Assembly (NCBI RefSeq): GCF_000426725.1
Contig: NZ_AUFX01000012.1
Location: 124,001 to 188,000, forward strand
Origin: Sporocytophaga myxococcoides DSM 11118
GTDB taxonomy: Bacteria > Bacteroidota > Bacteroidia > Cytophagales > Cytophagaceae
Direction: 5' to 3'
DNA length: 64,000 nt
A model generated the notes under the pieces. It ran no database searches and was not told where the DNA came from. It saw only the letters and a program-made list of their open reading frames with translations. Below are positions 35,098 through 43,674 of the stretch, in pieces. The translations under genes and the position numbers were made by a program. Numbering within the stretch: position 1 is the first letter of the stretch; each line of letters opens with the position of its first letter.

Positions 35098-35813
35098 GTC
35101 GTTTTTTGCAAAGATCAGCAGACCCTGAAATTATGGACGACCTGGAGTTCGAAGGGGAGGTTCTTGGTCAAACGTTAGATGAAATTGAATTTATAAATAA
35201 ATGGTTAGGGGGTAATGCAGTAACGTTGGATGCTGTTAAAAGGGTTATTAAGGAAGGTAAGTTGCAAGCATCGGATAGTCCTATTACTATTTCTGATCTC
35301 GGATGCGGTGGAGGAGAAATGCTTTCACTCATTTATAAATGGGCACAGTCAAAAAGTATAAAAGTAAACCTTATTGGAATTGATGCTAACGACTATGTGG
35401 TGAATCATGCAGCAAAAAAAGTTCCTTTACATAACAGTATATCATTTAAAAAATTTAATGTGCTGGATAATGATTTCAGAAATGAATTATTTGATATAAG
35501 CACTTGTACACTATTTTGTCATCATTTTGAAGATGATGTTTTTGTAGATTTTTTAAAGCAATTGAGGAAACAAACGCGTGTTGCTATCATAATTAATGAC
35601 ATTCACAGGCATTGGTTTGCTTATTATTCCATAAAATACCTTACGGGGTTGTTCTCCAAGTCATATATGGTGAAATATGATGCTCAGCTTTCGGTGCTTA
35701 GAGCATTCAAGAAGAAAGAACTGGAACTTTTAATTGCCAAGGCAGGATTCACCAAATTCGATATCCGTTGGAAATGGGCGTTCCGTTTTCAGGTTATTTT
35801 GTGGTGTGATTAA
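35094..35813 (+). CDS. Class I methyltransferase of the type III PKS cluster
   Basis: A 239-residue SAM-dependent methyltransferase with DLGCGGGEML at about residues 68-77 and a conserved C-terminal region (IINDIHRHWFAYYSIKYLTG, AQLSVLRAFKKKELELL, RWKWAFRFQ). It overlaps the polyketide synthase stop by 4 bases, so it is translated from the same message. It probably methylates the polyketide product on oxygen or carbon. The substrate is inferred from position only. Confidence 0.8.
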   Translation: MSRFLQRSADPEIMDDLEFEGEVLGQTLDEIEFINKWLGGNAVTLDAVKRVIKEGKLQASDSPITISDLGCGGGEMLSLIYKWAQSKSIKVNLIGIDANDYVVNHAAKKVPLHNSISFKKFNVLDNDFRNELFDISTCTLFCHHFEDDVFVDFLKQLRKQTRVAIIINDIHRHWFAYYSIKYLTGLFSKSYMVKYDAQLSVLRAFKKKELELLIAKAGFTKFDIRWKWAFRFQVILWCD

Positions 35814-35838
35814 TCGGACTTAAGATTAAGTACAAAAC

Positions 35839-36459
35839 TTAGTTAAACCTTCTTTTGAAGCTGCAAAACAAGAAATTTTGCTTTGTATTAAATGGAGTAG
35901 TATGATCCTCAGTGATGCATTTCATTTTGTCAAATCCAGCTTCAAGCTCTGATATCAATGCTTGTTCATCATACTGTTTTATTTCAAGTCCACTGCACTT
36001 TGTTGGTCCATCGGTTGAAAAAGTTCCTATAGCCATATAGCCGGATACACTTTGCTTCGCAATTTCCAGGTACTGGACAATTTTATCTTTTGTAGTAAGG
36101 AAATGGAATGTAGCTCTATCATGCCAGACGTCGTAGCTTGAAGAAGGCTTAAACTCTGTAATATCGCTTACAATCCAGTTTACTTTGTCGGCTTTGTTAC
36201 CCAGACGTTTTTTTGCTTTGTCCAGTGCATTTTTTGAAATATCAAGTACGCTTATGTTTTCATAACCTTCGTCAAGCAGGAAATCCACAAGTTTACTATC
36301 TCCCCCTCCAATATCAATAATTTTTGCATTCTTAGATAGTCCAAATGAATGAATGAAATCCAATGAAGTTTTGGGAACTTCTTGTGTCCAACTTACCTGA
36401 TCAGGGTTTTTAGTTTCATAAACTGTTTCCCAATGGTTTTTATTAACCTTGTTGTTCAT
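35839..36459 (-). CDS. Class I SAM-dependent methyltransferase
   Basis: A 206-residue soluble methyltransferase beginning NKNHWETVYETKNPDQVSW, a start shared by the thiopurine/tellurite-type small methyltransferases. Motif I is IIDIGGGDS near residue 47 and the DVWHDRATFHFL segment follows. Substrate unknown. It converges with the type III PKS cluster but is on the other strand, so a link to it is not established. Confidence 0.8.
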   Translation of the reverse strand: MNNKVNKNHWETVYETKNPDQVSWTQEVPKTSLDFIHSFGLSKNAKIIDIGGGDSKLVDFLLDEGYENISVLDISKNALDKAKKRLGNKADKVNWIVSDITEFKPSSSYDVWHDRATFHFLTTKDKIVQYLEIAKQSVSGYMAIGTFSTDGPTKCSGLEIKQYDEQALISELEAGFDKMKCITEDHTTPFNTKQNFLFCSFKRRFN

Positions 36460-36620
36460 GGTGATGGCTTTTTGAATAGGAGGTTATCTACGTTTTTATT
36501 CTCTTGTTTTGCAGTTATTTTACAACAGTTGGAATATTGATTCAATTCTTTTCAAACTGAAATTGCACCTATTTATTTTGATCTTGGTTGATTTATAAAG
36601 GAACCAAAGGGAAAGATCTT

Positions 36621-36797
36621 ATGAGCAAGGTACATTTTATAGTTGGATTAATTGGTATCGTTGTACTCATCGTTGCGGGTGCTGCAACTGGTATAGTAAA
36701 AATAGGTGAAGCCGCGATTATAGGTGTTCTCGTATTCGCAGCTTCTCCTTTTATTTTCAAATTTGTACAAGCAACCAGAAAGCATGACGAGCGTTGA
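36621..36797 (+). CDS. Small membrane protein
   Basis: A 58-residue protein from the ATG at 36621 (MSKVHFIVGLIGIVVL), preceded by AAAGGGAAAG as a plausible ribosome site; an in-frame ATT/ATG-like extension upstream is less likely. Two hydrophobic stretches (HFIVGLIGIVVLIVAGAATG and AAIIGVLVFAASPFIF) suggest a two-pass inner-membrane protein. No family is recognised. Confidence 0.55.
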   Translation: MSKVHFIVGLIGIVVLIVAGAATGIVKIGEAAIIGVLVFAASPFIFKFVQATRKHDER

Positions 36798-36817
36798 CCG
36801 TCTGTAAAGTTATTCTT

Positions 36818-38140
36818 TTATTGAAGATCATTCAATAATTGGCCGCTTAACCTTTGCAGCTCAATTTCGGCAGTTTTTGCTGTAAATTGGGCTGAAAGAA
36901 GGTTGTTTTCTGCATCGGTAAGTTTTTGCTGGGTAATTCGTAAATCTATGTCATTTATATTACCGAGTTTATATCTTCCTACCGCAATATTCAGATCTTT
37001 GCGCGCGACTTCAACGTTTCCAACCTGAATGTTTACCAGTTGAATGCTTGTGAGGTAATTGTTATAATATTTATACAAGTCATTCTTCAGAGACAGTTTG
37101 GTGTCTTCGTATTGGGAAGTACTTGATTGGTATAGAACCTTTGCATTCTGGACATTTAAATTAGTGATTCCACCAGTGAAGATGTTCATGCTTGCAGTCA
37201 CTCCGTATGTTAAACCATTTGATCTATTTAACCTTGCAGGACTCACAGGGTTTTGAGTTTTTGAATAGTTATATCCTCCAAACACACCGATTATTGGTAA
37301 ATATTGACTTCTATAAGTCCCGATGTCATATCTTGCAATATTGGCATTCGCTCTCGAGGTCAATAACATTGCATTCTGGCTCTCAAGCTTCTGGGAAAGA
37401 TCATTATAATCAAGTTTTGAATTAATTGGAATTTCTGGTCTTACTTCGAATGCAGTGGTGATTTCGCGTGCAAGAAGCCTGTTTAGATCTGCTTTGGCAT
37501 TTCTGATAAGAGCTGCTTGTTGCAGGAGTCTTGTACTGTCAGCATTTGCATCAACCATTGCCTGATAAATAGCTTGTTCAGACCCAGTACCAATACTCTT
37601 CATACTTTGGGCCAGCTTTAATCTTTGAAGCGAAAGACTTATCGCCTCCTGAATTACATACATCATCTTTTGCTGCTGGACAATTGAGTAATATGTATTG
37701 ATGATATTTGCAACTGTCACTTCAATATCTGTTCGAGCCTTTGTTTGTCCGGCTTTTTCAAGTTCCTGAAGTTTATTTTTTGTAATAAACATATTGAACC
37801 CATCGAAAATGGTCCAGTTGACAAGCGCATTGGCAGCGATGCTTTTGGGTCTAAGGCCGTTTGCATCCCTTGGAGGCGTTGGTGGTTGATATTCTACGTG
37901 AGTATTCACAAGATTGCCGGTATTGTTAAAGTTTAAGTCAACCGTAGGTAAAAATCCGGCATTCCCCAGGGTATTACTGTTTTCGGCAATCTTCTGATTA
38001 TTCCGTGCTATTATAATGGAATAGTTATTTTCAAGCCCTGTTTGAATAGCTTTTTCAAGTGTAAGCGTATCCTGAGAGAAAGCATTTAAAAAGCTGGCTG
38101 TCCATATAACAGCCAGCATAAAAAATTTAATTTTATTCAT
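36818..38140 (-). CDS. TolC-type outer-membrane efflux protein
   Basis: A 440-residue outer-membrane channel with a signal peptide (residues 1-22, before DTLTLEKAI). It has the two TolC-like repeats, seen in the periodic helical stretches (IDIVALTNNYSIIIARNN-like and KARKDLNIAVGRYKLG) and the GNINDIDLRITQQKLTDAENN end. It forms the outer part of the RND pump encoded by the three genes before it; its start overlaps the pump gene by 8 bases. Confidence 0.9.
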   Translation of the reverse strand: MNKIKFFMLAVIWTASFLNAFSQDTLTLEKAIQTGLENNYSIIIARNNQKIAENSNTLGNAGFLPTVDLNFNNTGNLVNTHVEYQPPTPPRDANGLRPKSIAANALVNWTIFDGFNMFITKNKLQELEKAGQTKARTDIEVTVANIINTYYSIVQQQKMMYVIQEAISLSLQRLKLAQSMKSIGTGSEQAIYQAMVDANADSTRLLQQAALIRNAKADLNRLLAREITTAFEVRPEIPINSKLDYNDLSQKLESQNAMLLTSRANANIARYDIGTYRSQYLPIIGVFGGYNYSKTQNPVSPARLNRSNGLTYGVTASMNIFTGGITNLNVQNAKVLYQSSTSQYEDTKLSLKNDLYKYYNNYLTSIQLVNIQVGNVEVARKDLNIAVGRYKLGNINDIDLRITQQKLTDAENNLLSAQFTAKTAEIELQRLSGQLLNDLQ

Positions 38141-41100
38141 ATGAATATTCTATTTTTTTAGGCTCTTCTTTAACTTCTTTCTTTTTATTCTTCTTCTTTC
38201 TGGATAAGAATGTATACATCGCCGGAATTACATATAAGGTAAGGATTAAAGAGAACAATAATCCTCCGATAATTACAAGTCCCATCGGTATACGGCTTTT
38301 AGCACCAGCTCCGATAGCAAATGCAATTGGAACAGCTCCAAGAATAGTTGCAAGGCTGGTCATCAGAATTGGTCTTAAACGTGCTGCTGCCGCTTCACGT
38401 GCTGCATCCATTACAGATAATCCTTCTTCTATTTTGTGGTTCGCAAATTCCACGATCAAAATTCCGTTTTTCGTAACCAGACCAATTAATATAATGATAC
38501 CAATCTGGCTGAAGATATTTAATGTCTGGCCAAACGCATACAAAGTTATAAAAGCTCCGGCAAGTGCTAGTGGTACGGTTAACATAATTACCAGCGGATC
38601 TATAAAGCTTTCAAATTGAGCAGACAATATCAGATAGATAAGTACAAGCGCTAATGTAAATGCAAATAGAATATTGGATGAACTCTCAGCAAAATCTCTC
38701 GATGGTCCGCTCAGACTGGTGCTGAAAGAGTCGTCAAGCAATTTTTTGGAAATCTGATCCATAGCTTCAATTCCATCACCAATTGTTTTACCAGGAGCAA
38801 GTCCGGCAGATACTGTTGCAGATTTATATCTGTTGAAGTGATAAAGTTGTGGCGGACTGTTTGTTTCCTCTATTTTCACCAGGTTGTCCATCTGGACCGG
38901 GACTCCATCTTTGTTTTTTACATAAAGCGAGCTCAGGTTCAATGGTTGATCGCGATTAGCCCTATCGAGCTGACCTATAACCTGATATTGTTTTCCATTC
39001 ATATTAAAATAGCCAAACCTCTGTCCACTAAATGATAACTGAAGCGTTTGGGCAATGTCACTCACAGAAACGCCCAGAGCTTTGGCTCTTTCTCTGTCAG
39101 GTTTTACAATAAGCTCTGGCTTGTTGAATTTTAGATTCACATCAAAGCCCATGAACGTGGGATTTTTTCCTACTTCTTCCATAAACTTAGGAAGTACTGC
39201 TGACAGTTTTTTAAAGTCAGATGACTGTATAACATACTGGACTGGAAGTCCTGATTTTGCAGCACCACCACCTCCACTGATTGTCTGTTCCTGCACAACG
39301 AAGAGTTTTGCAGAAGGGAAGGACTTCAGATTTTTAGATAAGTAATCTGCAATTTCCTGCTGTGACCTGTCCCTGTCATGAGGGTCTGTCAAGGCTATTC
39401 TGAAAATGCCTGTGTTCATACCACCGGATCCTGAAAATCCCGGTGCAGTGATGGTCATTGCAATTTTATTCTCAGGTACTGAATCTTTGATGAACTTAGA
39501 TACATTGTCCATGTAATTAAGCATATAGTCAAATGAAGTACCTTCAGGGGCTGTTGCAGAAACTCTTAGTACACTTCTGTCATCAAGGGGTGCAAGTTCG
39601 GACTGAAGATTTCCTTTGATATACCAGATGGTACCAAGTGAGCCAAGAAGTATGGCAATTGCAACCCATCTTATATTCAGGAATTTTCCTAATGAGCGAC
39701 TGTACGCATTGGTCATTCCTACAAAGAATGGCTCGGACCATTCATAAAAGCGTGTTCTCTTCGTGTGATCTTTTCTCGCCAGTTTTACATTCAGCATTGG
39801 CGTAAGTGTAAGAGATACAAATGCTGATATTAGTACCGCACCCGCAACCACAATACCGAATTCCCGGAATAAGCGTCCTACAAAGCCTTCAAGAAATATA
39901 ATCGGAAGAAACACCACTGCAAGGGTAATGGAGGTGGATATTACCGCAAAGAAGATCTCTTTCGAACCTTCATGAGCGGCATTTAAGGGATCCATGCCCT
40001 CTTCAATTTTTTTGTAAATATTTTCCGTGACTACTATACCGTCATCGACTACCAGACCTGTCGCAAGCACTATTGCAAGGAGTGTAAGAATGTTAATTGA
40101 AAACCCTGCAACATACATGATAAAGAATGCACCAATAAGTGAAACCGGAATATCTATCAATGGTCGGAATGCGATCAGCCAGTCGCGGAAGAACAGATAG
40201 ATGATGATAACCACAAGCACGAATGCGATGATCAGAGTTTCCTGAACTTCGAGGATAGATGTCTTAATAAATCTAGTGTTATCGAGCGCAATGTCCAACT
40301 TATAATCTTCAGGGAGATCTTTTTTTATCTGATCAAATCTCTTGTGAAACTCATTGGCAATTTCAATATAGTTTGCTCCAGGTTGAGGCACTACACCAAG
40401 ACCAATCATTGGGATGCCAGATTCCTTCAGCATGGTGTTTTCATTCTCCGCACCTAAAGTAGCTCTTCCGATATCAGACAGCTTTATAATTCTGGTGCCA
40501 TCGTTTTTAATAATGAGATTGTTGAATTCATCTTCTGTTGTAAGCCTTCCCATAGTTCTTACGGAAAGCTCGGTAGCATAACCTTCAATCTTACCACTTG
40601 GCAGTTCTACATTTTCTTTATTTAAAGCACCCCACACATCGGCCGCAGTCAATTGATAAGAAGCAAGTTTGAATGGGTCCATCCAGATACGCATAGCATA
40701 TTTCTTCTGTCCCCAGATCTGCACAGTACTAACACCAGGTATTGTCTGTAGTCTTTCAAGCACTACGTTTTCTGCATAGTCACTCACTTCTAGCTGGCTT
40801 CTGGTATTGCTTTGTAAGGTAAGAGCAATGATTGCATCAGAGTTGGCATCGGCTTTGGTAACAACAGGAGGGCCATCGATATCTAACGGAAGAAAACGAA
40901 CAGCCTGTGAAACTTTATCTCGAACGTCATTCGCTGCGGTTTCAAGGTCTGCATCCAGGTTAAATTCAACAGTGATACTGCTTGTCCCTGTACTGCTGGA
41001 AGAAGAGATGGATCTGATACCGGCGATTCCGTTGATACTTTTTTCCAGAGGTTCCGTGATCTGTGATTCTATAATATCAGCATTGGCACCGGTATAGGAT

Positions 41101-41246
41101 GTCTTTACTGTAATGACAGGAGGGTCAATGGACGGAAACTCCCGCACTCCGAGATATTTATAGCCGATCAGTCCGAATAGCACAATTACTATGGACATCA
41201 CAGTTGCCAGAACCGGGCGGTTTATACTTACTGAAGAAATATTCAT
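38133..41246 (-). CDS. RND efflux pump, inner-membrane transporter
   Basis: A 1,037-residue AcrB-type proton-driven exporter with twelve membrane segments and two large periplasmic loops. The fourth-segment ATGLVVDDGIVVTENI motif carries the proton-relay Asp pair, and the family's N-terminal NISSVSINRPVLATVMSI is typical. Length is normal for the HAE-1 group. It is the third gene of the marR-adaptor-pump-TolC operon. The exported substrate is not predictable. Confidence 0.95.
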   Translation of the reverse strand: MNISSVSINRPVLATVMSIVIVLFGLIGYKYLGVREFPSIDPPVITVKTSYTGANADIIESQITEPLEKSINGIAGIRSISSSSSTGTSSITVEFNLDADLETAANDVRDKVSQAVRFLPLDIDGPPVVTKADANSDAIIALTLQSNTRSQLEVSDYAENVVLERLQTIPGVSTVQIWGQKKYAMRIWMDPFKLASYQLTAADVWGALNKENVELPSGKIEGYATELSVRTMGRLTTEDEFNNLIIKNDGTRIIKLSDIGRATLGAENENTMLKESGIPMIGLGVVPQPGANYIEIANEFHKRFDQIKKDLPEDYKLDIALDNTRFIKTSILEVQETLIIAFVLVVIIIYLFFRDWLIAFRPLIDIPVSLIGAFFIMYVAGFSINILTLLAIVLATGLVVDDGIVVTENIYKKIEEGMDPLNAAHEGSKEIFFAVISTSITLAVVFLPIIFLEGFVGRLFREFGIVVAGAVLISAFVSLTLTPMLNVKLARKDHTKRTRFYEWSEPFFVGMTNAYSRSLGKFLNIRWVAIAILLGSLGTIWYIKGNLQSELAPLDDRSVLRVSATAPEGTSFDYMLNYMDNVSKFIKDSVPENKIAMTITAPGFSGSGGMNTGIFRIALTDPHDRDRSQQEIADYLSKNLKSFPSAKLFVVQEQTISGGGGAAKSGLPVQYVIQSSDFKKLSAVLPKFMEEVGKNPTFMGFDVNLKFNKPELIVKPDRERAKALGVSVSDIAQTLQLSFSGQRFGYFNMNGKQYQVIGQLDRANRDQPLNLSSLYVKNKDGVPVQMDNLVKIEETNSPPQLYHFNRYKSATVSAGLAPGKTIGDGIEAMDQISKKLLDDSFSTSLSGPSRDFAESSSNILFAFTLALVLIYLILSAQFESFIDPLVIMLTVPLALAGAFITLYAFGQTLNIFSQIGIIILIGLVTKNGILIVEFANHKIEEGLSVMDAAREAAAARLRPILMTSLATILGAVPIAFAIGAGAKSRIPMGLVIIGGLLFSLILTLYVIPAMYTFLSRKKKNKKKEVKEEPKKIEYSYE

Positions 41247-41252
41247 AGCAGT

Positions 41253-42302
41253 TTACTTTGATAAGGTTATGTTGACCTTCAGGCTGTCTTTTAATTGCAT
41301 AATACCTGAAGTAATTAAAGTGTCTCCGGCATTCAGGCCATCGGTAATTTGAATGGCAGAGTCGTTACGCACACCAGTTTTCACATTTTTGGAAATTGCA
41401 TAACCTTGTTTATAAACAAATACTTTTGAGCCGTTTTGCATTGGTACAATAGACTGCGTAGGCGCCATAATAGCCTGAGCATCTTTTTGCAATAAGAGAT
41501 CAATTTTAATAAATGATCCTGGTCTCAGACTGAAGTCTTCATTGGAAGATCTGGCACGTACTTTTAAAGTTCTTGTAGCCACATCAACCATAGGTTCTGA
41601 AGCATATACTGTACCTTGATAAATTTTGTCAGATCCGGTTACAGTAAACTTTATATCTGAGCCTTTTTTTACAAAGGCTCCGTATTTTTCAGGGATGTCA
41701 AATTCAAGTTTTATCGGATCGATTTGCTGAAGAGAAGCTATGACTGTGGTAGGAGAGACGATTTCTCCTTCACTTACATATCGAAGTCCGATGATGCCGC
41801 TGAATGGTGCTTTAACTTCCGTTTTGCGTAATTGAGCAGATAGTAAGTCAAGATCTGCATTCAAAGTACTTGCCTGGTTGCTGGCAATGTCATATTCTTC
41901 CTGACTGATACCGCCAATTTCTAGAAGCTTTCTCTTGCGGTCCTCTTCTCTGTTAGCTAGCTCTTGTTGAAGCTTGATCTTTTTATATTGAGCTCTAAGT
42001 TCTTCATCAAAGATTTTTACAAGAAGTGTTCCTTTTGAAACTTTTGCATCCTCTTTAAAATGGATGCCTGTTACTCTTCCGGAAACTTCGCTTCTGAGAT
42101 CTACTTTTTCATTTGAAAGTATAGTTCCTATAATTTCTATTTTATTATCCACCTCTTCAGGCTTTAGAATTAAGCCAGTGATAGATAAAGGTGGTGTATC
42201 TTTTGGTCCACGGATCTCTTTGACCTTCTTGCCAGAGGATGTGCATGACCAGACGATGGCCAAAATAAAAATAGCGGGAAATATGGTGGTTCTGATACTC
42301 AT
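41253..42302 (-). CDS. RND efflux pump, periplasmic adaptor (lipoprotein)
   Basis: A 349-residue membrane fusion protein. The signal peptide ends at VWSC, so it is a lipoprotein (Cys20). The lipoyl/barrel-sandwich region (EKVDLRSEVSGRVTGIHFKEDAKVSKGTLLVKI), an alpha-hairpin, and the beta-barrel follow in family order. It links the pump to the outer-membrane channel and is 6 bases before the pump gene. Confidence 0.93.
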   Translation of the reverse strand: MSIRTTIFPAIFILAIVWSCTSSGKKVKEIRGPKDTPPLSITGLILKPEEVDNKIEIIGTILSNEKVDLRSEVSGRVTGIHFKEDAKVSKGTLLVKIFDEELRAQYKKIKLQQELANREEDRKRKLLEIGGISQEEYDIASNQASTLNADLDLLSAQLRKTEVKAPFSGIIGLRYVSEGEIVSPTTVIASLQQIDPIKLEFDIPEKYGAFVKKGSDIKFTVTGSDKIYQGTVYASEPMVDVATRTLKVRARSSNEDFSLRPGSFIKIDLLLQKDAQAIMAPTQSIVPMQNGSKVFVYKQGYAISKNVKTGVRNDSAIQITDGLNAGDTLITSGIMQLKDSLKVNITLSK

Positions 42303-42312
42303 CGCTTTGGTT

Positions 42313-42795
42313 TTACTTAACTTTTTTAATTTTGAGTTTGATGTCTATTTTGCTTGAATGCAGGGCTTTTAGATTATTTCTTATCAGGTCGAGAGTATTG
42401 TAGAAAGTATTTATTTCCATTTCGCTCATTCCATTAAAAGCTCCTTGCTCCAATTCTTTATATGTTTTCCGTATTTGAGGAATCAATTTTTTGCCTTTGG
42501 CGGTCACTTGTAAAAGATGCTCCCTTCTGTCTTTCTGGTTTATGACTCTCTCCACGAGTTCAAGCTTGGACAAATGATCAAGATTGCGCAAGGTGGTAAC
42601 TTTGTCGCAATGAAGTAGTTCGGAAAGTTGCTGCTGGGTTATCTTCCCTGAGTTTTCATCCAGAACCAACAACATATAATAATATCTATCCAAACCGGAG
42701 CTTTCCAGGTTTTCTACAAGAAATGCTAGGTAATTTTTAGCCAGATCTGTGCAGCGTTTTCCCAGCGGAGGTTCTTTTGATGAAATAATTCTCAT
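42313..42795 (-). CDS. MarR-family transcription regulator of the efflux operon
   Basis: A 160-residue winged-helix regulator. The recognition helix region is TQQQLSELLHCDKVTTLRNLDHL and the wing is VERVINQKDRREHLLQVTAKG, both classic MarR. As the first gene of the operon it probably controls its own operon, by analogy with other MarR-led pump operons. Its effector is unknown. Confidence 0.9.
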   Translation of the reverse strand: MRIISSKEPPLGKRCTDLAKNYLAFLVENLESSGLDRYYYMLLVLDENSGKITQQQLSELLHCDKVTTLRNLDHLSKLELVERVINQKDRREHLLQVTAKGKKLIPQIRKTYKELEQGAFNGMSEMEINTFYNTLDLIRNNLKALHSSKIDIKLKIKKVK

Positions 42796-43358
42796 TTAAA
42801 GCAACAACAATAGTAAATTAAGTTAATTGTTAGCAATATTAACTAATTGGAATTATAACGTAAATAAACAGACTAAAATTTAATTGTTTATCATTGTTCG
42901 TCTTTGAATTCCAGGATTTGGAATTCGAAAAATTAGGAACAGCAAATGGGGTATAATAGTTTGGAAAATATTTATTTGAATGCGAAAACTTAAAGAGATG
43001 AGTTTATATGTTTTGTGTTTTTATTTTTGCCTATTTTTTTAGGCATAGAAACGACCTTATAGGTTAAAAAGCAGACGATGGCGATTATAAAGAATAGTAG
43101 CATAACAAAAAAAATTAAGGTCTTTAGGTATTTATACGTGTTTTTAGAGGGTAAGTAACCTGATTTTTCACGAATTTTATTTCTGTGATATTAAACGATT
43201 TATGTAATGAAGAGGCTCCGGATTCCTTATCAGGTCTGTGTTAATATTTTTCCCTTATCCCCTTGTATGTCTACTATAATTAGATTTCTGATTATTAGTA
43301 GCTTATAGTGTTTAATTTGAATGCAAATACTAAAATTTGTTACAATTGGTCAATTTGT
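42796..43358. other. AT-rich intergenic region between marR and metX promoter
   Basis: About 560 bases. It contains the marR operon's upstream region and one possible short minus-strand frame (42990-43103, listed separately). I see no other structured element before the metX promoter at 43359. Confidence 0.5.
42990..43103 (-). CDS. Possible 37-residue membrane peptide
   Basis: The minus-strand frame has an ATG at 43103 and TAA at 42990-42992. The peptide has a hydrophobic N-terminal half (LLFFIIAIVCFLTY) followed by a Lys-rich tail (KKIGKNKNTK), the shape of small one-pass membrane proteins. No ribosome site is clear. It could be a chance frame. Confidence 0.3.
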   Translation of the reverse strand: MLLFFIIAIVCFLTYKVVSMPKKIGKNKNTKHINSSL

Positions 43359-43389
43359 TTTGTTTTTAACATTTCTCCGATTAATTTTG
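43359..43389 (+). promoter_or_regulatory. Promoter of metX (Bacteroidota type)
   Basis: TTTG (43359-43362) and TAATTTTG (43382-43389) are 19 bases apart. The -7 element and spacing are the same as at glyA. Transcription from about 43396 would begin just before the riboswitch. Confidence 0.8.
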
Positions 43390-43425
43390 AACCCTCCAAA
43401 GTCAATTACTCTGAACATGTAATTG

Positions 43426-43530
43426 ATTTATAAAGAAGAGGGGAGAGAAAAGGCTCTTTGAACCTCTAGCAACCTATCCTTTTTGAGATAAGGTGCTAAT
43501 TCCTTTCCTAAGATATTAGGGCATATAAAT
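43426..43530 (+). promoter_or_regulatory. SAM-I (S-box) riboswitch
   Basis: P1 is formed by ATTTATA (43426-43432) and TATAAAT (43524-43530). Inside are the conserved GAGGGG and GGCTCTTTGAACCTC stem, GCAACC, a P3 hairpin (CCTATC and GATAAGG), and GGTGCTAATTCC with AAGATAT after it. These match the S-box aptamer, which binds S-adenosylmethionine and lowers expression when methionine is plentiful. It precedes metX, a methionine-pathway gene, as expected. Confidence 0.9.
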
Positions 43531-43535
43531 TAATT

Positions 43536-43634
43536 ATGATGAAGAAATTAATTGAATATTACTACACCTTTCGTTATACCTCTTTCCTTAAGAGTAAAGG
43601 CCAGTCTTTTAATTTCCTCTTTATCTGTTGTTAG
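43536..43634 (+). CDS. Short leader ORF between riboswitch and metX
   Basis: The frame begins with two Met codons 6 bases after the riboswitch and ends with TAG at 43632-43634, giving 32 codons with many aromatic residues and two terminal Cys codons (FICC). It sits between the aptamer and metX. No clear ribosome site is visible, and it may be a chance frame or a regulatory leader. Confidence 0.35.
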   Translation: MMKKLIEYYYTFRYTSFLKSKGQSFNFLFICC

Positions 43635-43674
43635 TTTTGTGCTGAATTTGTTGGTTTAATCTGGAGTTTAAAAA

